From: SIG575 sp964507395
Lineage (GTDB): Bacteria; Bacillota; Clostridia; Oscillospirales; Acutalibacteraceae
Assembly: GCA_964507395.1 (NCBI GenBank)
Contig: CAZDQE010000029.1
Coordinates: 1-26,506 of the forward strand
Direction of reading: 5' to 3'
DNA: 26,506 nucleotides
The notes below the pieces were generated by a model. The model was not told the origin of the DNA, ran no database searches, and saw only the letters and a program-made list of their open reading frames with translations. Positions 14,214 to 21,586 of the stretch are shown one piece after another. Within the stretch, counting starts at the first letter, position 1, and each line of letters starts with the position of its first letter. The translations under genes were made by a program, and so were the position numbers.

Positions 14214-17200
14214 TTATTTCCAGACAGATGAAACACCCTTTGCGTGTGCATTGATTCTCGCAACGTCAATTGAGTTTACTTTTCCGTCGCCCGTAATATC
14301 CGCACATACAAGCTGATATTCTTCAAGCATCTTTACACCCTTCGCCTGAGCGTTGACCATTGCAACGTCGATCGAGTTTACTTTTCCGTCACCGTTCACA
14401 TCACCCATAGCCTGAATTTTAAACTCAGACGTAGCCATTTCCTTTTCAATTATAACAGCATACTCGCGCGTTGCATGATTGTTTTTTGAAATTCTGAGAG
14501 TATATGCTCCCGAAAGAATATCTTCAAAGATGAATTCGGCATTGTTACCTGTAGCTGTAAGAGAATAGACAGTTTCCGCTTCTCCTCTTTTTATAAGCTC
14601 GATGAGAATTTCATCTGTTTCCGAAAGGTAGCTCGTGACAGTACCGCTGAAAGAAACCTGTGTTATGGGGTCGATATAGTCGGAAATGTAACTGTCACCG
14701 CAGACTGTGCATGTGTAAGTTGTAAAGCCTTGTGTGCTTTCAGTCGGCTCTGTATATACAATCTCATAGCTGTGACCTTTGGCAGAAATTGTTTCTTCTG
14801 CCATATCGCCACATGCTGAGCATGTCTTGACTTTTAATCCGTCATGTACGCAATCCGCATCTTTCTCAGTCACCCAATCACCGTAAGAATGACCTGTAGC
14901 GGAAATTGTTGTGCTTTCTGTTAATACAGTACATTCACTGTCTGAGAAAACGTCACCGCAGAGAGTACAGGTGTAATATTGGGTATTGCCGTCCTCTGTA
15001 CATGTTGCATCAACTTTTTCAGTTTTTATAACGCTTTCCTCAGGATGTGACAAAGCAGGAATAACTGTTGATTCTATTTCAGTTTCTGCATTTTCATCAA
15101 GGTAGAGTTTACCGCACGTACATTCGTAATAAGAAAGTGTACCTGAGTTGTAGCAGTCTGCATCTGTGCCCTCAATGAATGTAAGTTCGTCCGCACAGGT
15201 GTGTTCGCTTGACCATTCTACATAAAGTATTATGTTAGCAGTAGGAACTGAGGTGTACAGAACCTTATGCTGGGGATCAGCATAAATCGTAACAGACATA
15301 CCCTTTTCAGCCTCTGCAAGCTCTTTGAGATTATCTTTTGCATTTACATAAAGGTAAAGGCTCGAAATATTTTCCTTATCATAAAGCTCTACCTGATAAA
15401 TGATTTCATCATCAGATTTAAGGAAGGTTGTAATGCCGTCACGCTTTGTCCAGACCTTTGCTCTTGATGTGCTTTTTCCTCCGTCAAGATAAAATGCCGC
15501 CAAACCGTTTGCAAAGCATTTATCGGGAACGGCTGTGACATCTGACGTATCGTTACCGATTGCTTCAAGAGAAGATGATGAACTTACGTAGCAGTTTTTA
15601 TCTGTGCCGCCGTCATTTTCGCCTATAAGGGAGCCTGCGTAATAATCAGACGAAACATCACATAACGAATATGAGTCTGATACCGTACCGCAGTTTATAC
15701 CAACAAGTCCGCCTGTACTTTCTTCACCTGTGACAGAACCTGTCGAGTAGCAATATTCAATTATGCCCTCATTCAGTCCGCAAACGGCACCAACACCGTA
15801 AACACCTGTAACAGAAATGTTTTCAGCACCTAATTTTCTGATTTCAGATTCCTGTGAAATTGCTGAAAAAATGCCAACACAATCAGAATCAGATTCAATT
15901 ACGCCGTTTTTCAGAACATATCCGTTACCTCTGAAATACCCTGCAAAGGGATTTGATTCTGTACCTACAGGAATAATTTCTCCGCCGTCAAAATCAATGT
16001 CATTCATAAGATTTACATTTCTGCCCTCAAAGGATGTACCGCTTGCAACCTCTTGCGCAAAGGCATTGAATTCCTCTGCAGTTCTGATTTCAAGGGAATT
16101 ATCAGGAGTTGTGAAAGCCTTTACGCAGACATTATTTTTATTTTCATCGGCAGATGCTTCTATCCAGCCCGAGGAGCCTAACCGGTAATAGCTCTGTCCG
16201 CTTTCACTTGAATAATAACAAATATAAACTCCGTCGCTTGAACCGCTTGCGCCCTCATAAGGAATATAAAGAGGTGTTGTTGTGTCACCTGTGTAATACA
16301 TCGTTACAACAACTGCAAAGTTTTCCCCCTTGTCAAGAGAGATATTTTCCGAAAGAGAAATTTTATGATAACCCCTATATTCCGCATATCCTGTTGTTAC
16401 AACAGTTGATTTTGTGCCGTCTGCTGTAGGCGTATCCTTTCCCTTAGTTACGTTTTTATAAACTGAAATTTCATACTCAATGCTGTCCTGCATTGTATAG
16501 AAGGAAACCGAACTGAGCATTTCATTCTTTTCTGCAGTAAACACATTTGCCTCAGCACCGACTGTAACGGGAGTGCCTGACTCTGTTCTTCCGCCGATAC
16601 CGCTTCTGTAGCCGTAGCCGTCATACTGATAAATGCTTTCTTCATCATTTGTGACGGAAACCTTTTCCACTGCGAACTGTTCAAGCGACGGTTCTTCGTA
16701 AGAAATCCAGAAATATCCGTCATCGCTGTAGGCTGTGCCGTAGCTGTTTTTCACAAGCCATGCACCGTCTGAGGAAGGTCTGCAATCCTCTTTGAAGTTG
16801 GTAACCGAGAAATCGTCGTCCCAGCCTACAATTATCATCTGGTGATTTGTTGACGCGTAAACATTCTGATAATACGCATAACCGTCCTCACCCTTGTTAA
16901 GATAGGTGCCTACAACGCATGCTGCCACTGTGATAGAGCCGTTTTCCATAATTGCTTTTTTGATTTCGTCTGTGTTTTCCTTCGGAATCAGATAGGCTTC
17001 ATCAAGTGTTACCTTGCTGTCATAGCGGCTGCTTTCATCATAGTTACCCATCTTTGAAGTGTTATCTCCATAGAACGGATAGTCTTTTTCAAGAGCAAAG
17101 CCTGCTCCTCTTGCAACAGTATATGTAGAGCGAAGCCAGTAACCGCCCTTTGTATAAGGACTGCCTTCATTTGTGCCGTCACCAAAGGTAGGGTCAGTGA

Positions 17201-17654
17201 CATCGGTAGTCAGACTTTTATGAGTAAACCACACGAGATGAGCCTCTGAAAGATTTGCAATACTGTCGGATTTCGTTGCAAGCCCTTGTCTGAGAAGTGA
17301 ACTTTCTGCCGCTGCAACTGCCGAAAATGCCCAGCATGAATTTGTACCTTTCTGGTCGCGGATATCCGTAACATAGCCTTCTTCCGCAGACGAATATTCC
17401 GAAGGAACAAGAGAACCGTTATTCGGTACAGGCTTACTGTCTGAAATTGAATCAAAAACGACCTCATCACCGTTTTCGTCAATCCATATTTCGTTAAGAT
17501 ATCCTGTTTCTGACACCTCGCCGTCGGGAACAAGATTAATTTCTGAATATATTATACCTTCTTCTGCAGAAACGCTTATCGCAGGTACGAAAAGCGAAAA
17601 AGCAATCACCGCCGCCATAAACAAAGAAAGTAACGATTTATAATAACGCTTCAT
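14214..17654 (-). CDS. Secreted papain-family cysteine peptidase with dockerin
   Basis: A 1146-residue exported protease. Signal peptide 1-30 ends ISVSA. The C1A catalytic domain (about 90-320) shows oxyanion Q101, nucleophile C107 in SCWAFSA, H271 and N303 in KNSYGT. A beta region (about 330-515) resembles the lectin-like domain that follows C1 peptidases in Clostridia. GLUG-like repeats (about 540-690), four CxxC modules (816-995), a carboxypeptidase-regulatory-like beta domain (about 998-1080) and a dockerin (1082-1142) complete it. No long papain inhibitor prodomain is visible. AGGAGG lies a few bases before the ATG at 17654, which begins the signal peptide; the frame is open to 17819 inside mnmA. 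The dockerin implies docking to a cohesin-bearing scaffold. The substrate is extracellular protein by family knowledge; the partner is unknown. Confidence 0.93.
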   Translation of the reverse strand: MKRYYKSLLSLFMAAVIAFSLFVPAISVSAEEGIIYSEINLVPDGEVSETGYLNEIWIDENGDEVVFDSISDSKPVPNNGSLVPSEYSSAEEGYVTDIRDQKGTNSCWAFSAVAAAESSLLRQGLATKSDSIANLSEAHLVWFTHKSLTTDVTDPTFGDGTNEGSPYTKGGYWLRSTYTVARGAGFALEKDYPFYGDNTSKMGNYDESSRYDSKVTLDEAYLIPKENTDEIKKAIMENGSITVAACVVGTYLNKGEDGYAYYQNVYASTNHQMIIVGWDDDFSVTNFKEDCRPSSDGAWLVKNSYGTAYSDDGYFWISYEEPSLEQFAVEKVSVTNDEESIYQYDGYGYRSGIGGRTESGTPVTVGAEANVFTAEKNEMLSSVSFYTMQDSIEYEISVYKNVTKGKDTPTADGTKSTVVTTGYAEYRGYHKISLSENISLDKGENFAVVVTMYYTGDTTTPLYIPYEGASGSSDGVYICYYSSESGQSYYRLGSSGWIEASADENKNNVCVKAFTTPDNSLEIRTAEEFNAFAQEVASGTSFEGRNVNLMNDIDFDGGEIIPVGTESNPFAGYFRGNGYVLKNGVIESDSDCVGIFSAISQESEIRKLGAENISVTGVYGVGAVCGLNEGIIEYCYSTGSVTGEESTGGLVGINCGTVSDSYSLCDVSSDYYAGSLIGENDGGTDKNCYVSSSSSLEAIGNDTSDVTAVPDKCFANGLAAFYLDGGKSTSRAKVWTKRDGITTFLKSDDEIIYQVELYDKENISSLYLYVNAKDNLKELAEAEKGMSVTIYADPQHKVLYTSVPTANIILYVEWSSEHTCADELTFIEGTDADCYNSGTLSYYECTCGKLYLDENAETEIESTVIPALSHPEESVIKTEKVDATCTEDGNTQYYTCTLCGDVFSDSECTVLTESTTISATGHSYGDWVTEKDADCVHDGLKVKTCSACGDMAEETISAKGHSYEIVYTEPTESTQGFTTYTCTVCGDSYISDYIDPITQVSFSGTVTSYLSETDEILIELIKRGEAETVYSLTATGNNAEFIFEDILSGAYTLRISKNNHATREYAVIIEKEMATSEFKIQAMGDVNGDGKVNSIDVAMVNAQAKGVKMLEEYQLVCADITGDGKVNSIDVARINAHAKGVSSVWK
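14229..14411 (-). other. Canonical type I dockerin of the peptidase
   Basis: Residues 1082-1142 contain two nearly identical calcium-binding repeats, GDVNGDGKVNSIDVA and ADITGDGKVNSIDVA, each followed by a similar helix ending in AKG. All usual Asp/Asn calcium ligands are present. Confidence 0.93.
14670..15209 (-). repeat. Four CxxC ... GH modules in the peptidase
   Basis: Residues 816-995 hold CTCG, CTLCG, CSACG and CTVCG pairs, about 40-50 residues apart. The first three are followed by a histidine (ALSH, ATGHSYG, AKGHSYE), and each of the first three has an extra upstream cysteine (DADC, DATC, DADC). Such modules occur in many clostridial surface proteins. Metal binding by the Cys/His set is an inference. 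Confidence 0.8.
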
Positions 17655-17690
17655 GGAATCTCCTCCTAAAAGAAATACCTGTTCAGTATT

Positions 17691-17719
17691 ATTATACATC
17701 ATTACTTTCTTTAAATCAA
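17691..17719 (-). promoter_or_regulatory. Sigma-A promoter of the dockerin peptidase
   Basis: On the minus strand, TTGATT (17719-17714) and a perfect TATAAT (17696-17691) are separated by 17 nt, about 37 nt before the ATG at 17654. It sits right after the mnmA stop. I see no hairpin between the two genes, so some read-through from the upstream operon is possible. Confidence 0.85.
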
Positions 17720-17730
17720 CAGATAAAATA

Positions 17731-18807
17731 TTAAAGAATCTTACCGCCGCCAACGACACAGTCACCGTCATAAAAAACAACCGCCTGACCTTTTGCCGGA
17801 GCACGCTGAGGGTCATCAAACTCGACGATTATTTTTTCTTCATCAAGCTGTGATACAGTTGCAGGAACCTCTTTGTGCCTGTAGCGGATTTTCGCGGTAA
17901 GCTTTAAAGGCGATGTCAGTTTATCAAAGGCTATCCAGTTTACATCATCTGCAGTAATTGATTTTCTGTACTGCTCCTCTGCCCTGCCGATAATTATTTC
18001 GTTTCTTTGGACATTCTTCTCGAGAACAAAGTAAGGCTCAGTTGACGCAATTCCGAGACCTTTACGCTGACCGACAGTGTAACCGATTATGCCCTTGTGA
18101 CGGGCAATGACCTTGCCGCTTCTTTCGACAAAGTTGCCTTCGGGAAATTTTCTGCCGCAATATTCCTCGATAAATGAAACGTAGTCACCGTTTTTCACAA
18201 AGCATATATCCTGACTGTCGGGCTTTGCAGAATTTACAAAACCGCATTTTTCGGCAATTTCTCTTACTTCCTCCTTTTTCATTTCGCCAACCGGAAGAAG
18301 AAGCCTTGAAAGCCTGTCCTGAGAAAGACTGTAGAGAACATAGCTTTGGTCTTTCATGTCATATTTACCTTTTTTCAGCAGATATCTTCCGCTACCCTCA
18401 TCAAATTCCACGCGGGCGTAATGTCCTGTGGAAATGAACTTAGCATCAAACTTATCTGCAGCTTTCAGAATGTGCCTGAATTTTATATACCTGTTACAAT
18501 CTATACACGGATTGGGAGTTTCCCCGTTAAGATAACCTTTGACGAAGCGGTCAATAACCTCTCCCTTGAAGTCATCCTTAAAATCATAAACATCAAAAGG
18601 CATACCAAGGCTTTGCGCAACACTCCTCGCATCCTCAACGTCCTTATCTGTACAGCAAGCCTTACCGCCGATTTCGTCATCGTCCTCATCATAAAGCTTC
18701 AGAGTAACGCCGTGGCAGTTATATCCCTGTTCTTTAAGCAGATAAGCCGCAACAGAGCTGTCAACTCCGCCGCTCATTGCAACTATAACTTTATTTTCAT
18801 CCAACAT
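17731..18807 (-). CDS. mnmA: tRNA-specific 2-thiouridylase MnmA
   Basis: A 358-residue cytosolic enzyme that makes 2-thiouridine at wobble position 34 of tRNA for Lys, Glu and Gln, using ATP and a sulfur donor. The PP-loop SGGVDSS lies at 12-18. The two catalytic cysteines are C101 (in PNPCIDCN) and C202 (in SQDICFV), and the adenylation signature GQRKGLGI is present near residue 259. Length and domain order are those of the family. The ATG at 18807 is preceded by AAGGA (18818-18822 on the plus strand), which lies inside the end of the preceding gene; only 6 nt separate stop and start. It is the last gene of the minus-strand housekeeping operon. Confidence 0.97.
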   Translation of the reverse strand: MLDENKVIVAMSGGVDSSVAAYLLKEQGYNCHGVTLKLYDEDDDEIGGKACCTDKDVEDARSVAQSLGMPFDVYDFKDDFKGEVIDRFVKGYLNGETPNPCIDCNRYIKFRHILKAADKFDAKFISTGHYARVEFDEGSGRYLLKKGKYDMKDQSYVLYSLSQDRLSRLLLPVGEMKKEEVREIAEKCGFVNSAKPDSQDICFVKNGDYVSFIEEYCGRKFPEGNFVERSGKVIARHKGIIGYTVGQRKGLGIASTEPYFVLEKNVQRNEIIIGRAEEQYRKSITADDVNWIAFDKLTSPLKLTAKIRYRHKEVPATVSQLDEEKIIVEFDDPQRAPAKGQAVVFYDGDCVVGGGKIL

Positions 18808-18813
18808 AAATCA

Positions 18814-19746
18814 TCAGTCCTTGATAATTTCTGATTCTTCTGACGGAACGCTGAAGGACACTGTGCCGTCATAATCAGTTCTGTAAATCAAAACATCGCT
18901 TTTCAGCAATCTTTCAATAATTTTCCTTTTAGGGTGTCCGTATTCGTTATCCTTACCTACACTGATTACTGCAATTCGAGGAGATGCTTTTTCAAGAAAA
19001 TCCTCGCTTGTAGACGTATCGCTTCCGCTGTGAGCGATTTTCAGCACATCACACTTCAAATCTGCACCCGCTTCAAGAAGAGCATTTTCCCCATCTTCCT
19101 CTATATCGCCTGTAAAAAGAAATTTGCTGTCGCCGTAGGTAAGCATAAATACTACCGACATATCGTTTAAATTTTCAAAGCTACCCGAAGGTGAAAGAAT
19201 TCTGATTCCGGCATCGGAAAGAGTGTATTCTCTGCCTGCCGCAGCAAATTCCGTTTTTATGCCTTTGTTTTCAAGAGCATCACAGAGCTTTGCGTAAATT
19301 TCGGAATCTTCAGCATCCGCTTTCTCAACCTCAGGCATTATAAAAGCTCCGATTTCATACTTTTCTATAATTCTGCTCATTGAACCCATGTGGTCAGAAT
19401 GAGGATGCGTGGCAACAACAATATCAAGCTTTTCAACTCCGTATTCATCAAGATGGCTTTCAACTATTCTGTAATAGTCCTCCTCACCGCTGTCAACGAG
19501 CATATATTTCCCGTTGCACACGATGAGTGCTGAGTCACCCTGACCTACGTTGATAAATTCAACTCTGAGACCTTGGACGTCACTTCTCCTTTCCACAGGA
19601 AAAAGTCCTGAATAGGAAAGCTTGTCTGCCCAGTTTTCAGAGAGTTTTTCTTCTCCTGCAAAGAATCGGAAGCACAATATACCCGCAGTCAGCAGAACAA
19701 ACAATACGAGAAAAATAATTCTTTTATTTCTTCTTTTTTCTGACAT
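18814..19746 (-). CDS. ComEC-like metallo-beta-lactamase-fold hydrolase
   Basis: A 310-residue protein with one N-terminal membrane helix (about 10-29) and an extracellular metallo-beta-lactamase domain like that of the C-terminus of ComEC/Rec2. It has VEFINVGQGDSALI (62-75), the metal motif THPHSDH (113-119: H114, H116, D118, H119), FTGDIEEDGE and AHSGSDTS. Free-standing proteins of this type are common in Firmicutes and may be extracellular nucleases or phosphodiesterases; the ComEC transport channel is absent. The start overlaps the ygiQ stop by 23 nt. The ribosome binding site is weak, so coupling is likely. The substrate is not known. Confidence 0.9.
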   Translation of the reverse strand: MSEKRRNKRIIFLVLFVLLTAGILCFRFFAGEEKLSENWADKLSYSGLFPVERRSDVQGLRVEFINVGQGDSALIVCNGKYMLVDSGEEDYYRIVESHLDEYGVEKLDIVVATHPHSDHMGSMSRIIEKYEIGAFIMPEVEKADAEDSEIYAKLCDALENKGIKTEFAAAGREYTLSDAGIRILSPSGSFENLNDMSVVFMLTYGDSKFLFTGDIEEDGENALLEAGADLKCDVLKIAHSGSDTSTSEDFLEKASPRIAVISVGKDNEYGHPKRKIIERLLKSDVLIYRTDYDGTVSFSVPSEESEIIKD

Positions 19747-21583
19747 AGTTTTTTACCGGCTTTCGGTCAGTTCTGTTGTTGGCAGAAGGCTGCGTTCTGC
19801 CTTTTATCAGACATTTTTCACCTTGACCGATAAGGTCAAATCTTTTCGCCTTTTTCAGTGCTTCTTCAACGAGATGTCTGTTTTTCGGGTTATAGCTCTG
19901 AAGAAGTGCCCTCTGCAAGGCTTTGTCATGAGGGTCTTTTGCTACATAAACCTCTTTCAGGGTGTACGGGTCAAGACCTGTGTAAAACATACAGGTTGAA
20001 ACAGTACCCGGCGTGGGGTAAAAATCCTGCACCTGCTCAGGCTTGATATGCTCTTTTTTCAGAAAAAGTGCAAGCTCAATTGCATCGTCAAGTGTGCTTC
20101 CCGGATGTGAGGACATAAGATACGGCACAAGATACTGCTCTTTGCCGATTTTTTTATTGATTGCAAAATACTCTTTTGCAAATTTAAGATAGGCTTCAAT
20201 GTGAGGCTTGCCCATATAGTCAAGAACACTTGCACTGCAATGCTCAGGCGCAACTTTAAGCTGACCGCTTGTGTGATGTTCTGCAAGCTCCCTGAAAAAT
20301 GTTTTGTCCTTATCTTCGAGAAGGTAGTCAAATCTGATGCCTGAACGGATGAACACCTTTTTTACCCTCGGAAGTTTTCTGAGTTCTCTTAAAATATCAA
20401 GGTATTCATCATGGTTTGAAATAAGCTGTGAGCAAGGCTTCGGTGCAAGACATTTTTTCCCCTTGCAAAGTCCGTGTTCAAGCTGTTTGTCACATGCAGG
20501 CCTGCGGAAATTTGCAGTAGGTCCGCCCACATCGTGAATATATCCCTTGAAATCCTCAAGGTCGGTTAACTTTTTCGCTTCCTCAATAATTGACTGCTTG
20601 CTTCTCGTTGTAATGAATCTTCCCTGATGGAAAGCAAGCGAACAGAAATTACATGCGCCGAAGCATCCCCTGTTATGCGTAATTGAAAATTTGACTTCTG
20701 CAATACCGGGAACTCCGCCCGTTTCTTCATAAGAAGGATGATAGTTTCTCTCATAAGGAAGAGAATAGACCATGTCAAGCTCTTCTGTTGTCAGTGGCGG
20801 CATAGGCTCATTCTGTATGAGCATTTTGTCACCGTGACGCTGTTTTATCATTTTACCTCTGATATGGTCCTGCTCATCAAGCTGAATTCTGCACGCAATT
20901 GCATATTCACGCTTTGAATTCACAACATTTTTATATGAGGGACATTCAACACCTGTGTACGGTGTATCCTTCGTATCAATAAGACAGCAGGTACCCTTGA
21001 TATCCGTCATGGTTTTTATGCTTTCGCCCTTTGCCAGTCTTTCGGCAATTTCAATCGTCTGGTTTTCACCCATGCCGAAAGATAAAAGGTCTGCACCTGA
21101 CTCTACAAGAATTGAGGGCTTTACCTCATCATCCCAATAGTCATAATGTGCAAAACGTCTGAGTGATGCTTCAAGACCGCCGATAATTATAGGACTGTCG
21201 GGATAAATTTCTCTGATTTTTTTGCAGTATACAATTACTGCTCTGTCAGGTCTTTTTCCCGCTTTACCGCCGGGAGTATACGCATCGTCGCTTCTTTTCT
21301 TCTTCGCCGCCGTATAGTGAGCAACCATGCTGTCGATGTTGCCCGATGTTACAAAAAAGCCAAGGCGGGGTTTGCCAAAAATCCTGAAAGCCTGATTGTT
21401 TTTCCAATCAGGCTGACTGATAATACCTACCTTATACCCCTTTGCTTCAAGAACTCTTGAAATTATAGACACGCCAAAGCTGGGATGGTCAACATAGGCA
21501 TCGCCTGTGACATACACAAAGTCGACGTAGTGCCAACCTCTTTCTTTCGCTTCGTCTGATGTTATAGGTAAAAAATTACTCAT
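19724..21583 (-). CDS. ygiQ: YgiQ-family radical SAM protein
   Basis: A 619-residue member of the YgiQ (UPF0313) family. The radical SAM cluster motif CxxxCxxC is C307, C311 and C314 in RGCFGACNFCS. The N-terminal region (about 1-200) is the family's cobalamin-binding-like domain, with VYVTGDAYVDHPSFG and IIIGGLEASLRRFAHYDYW. The C-terminus is a short lysine/arginine-rich tail. The reaction catalysed is not established to my knowledge. It begins 3 nt after the ftsK stop, with no strong ribosome binding site, and its last 23 nt overlap the next gene. The cluster should be oxygen-sensitive, in line with an anaerobe. Confidence 0.95.
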   Translation of the reverse strand: MSNFLPITSDEAKERGWHYVDFVYVTGDAYVDHPSFGVSIISRVLEAKGYKVGIISQPDWKNNQAFRIFGKPRLGFFVTSGNIDSMVAHYTAAKKKRSDDAYTPGGKAGKRPDRAVIVYCKKIREIYPDSPIIIGGLEASLRRFAHYDYWDDEVKPSILVESGADLLSFGMGENQTIEIAERLAKGESIKTMTDIKGTCCLIDTKDTPYTGVECPSYKNVVNSKREYAIACRIQLDEQDHIRGKMIKQRHGDKMLIQNEPMPPLTTEELDMVYSLPYERNYHPSYEETGGVPGIAEVKFSITHNRGCFGACNFCSLAFHQGRFITTRSKQSIIEEAKKLTDLEDFKGYIHDVGGPTANFRRPACDKQLEHGLCKGKKCLAPKPCSQLISNHDEYLDILRELRKLPRVKKVFIRSGIRFDYLLEDKDKTFFRELAEHHTSGQLKVAPEHCSASVLDYMGKPHIEAYLKFAKEYFAINKKIGKEQYLVPYLMSSHPGSTLDDAIELALFLKKEHIKPEQVQDFYPTPGTVSTCMFYTGLDPYTLKEVYVAKDPHDKALQRALLQSYNPKNRHLVEEALKKAKRFDLIGQGEKCLIKGRTQPSANNRTDRKPVKNYVRKKKK

Positions 21584-21586
21584 ATT

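Noticed and set aside
17655..17819. Upstream extension of the peptidase to 17819
   Set aside because: The signal peptide and AGGAGG site fix the start at 17654; the extension overlaps mnmA and the peptidase promoter.
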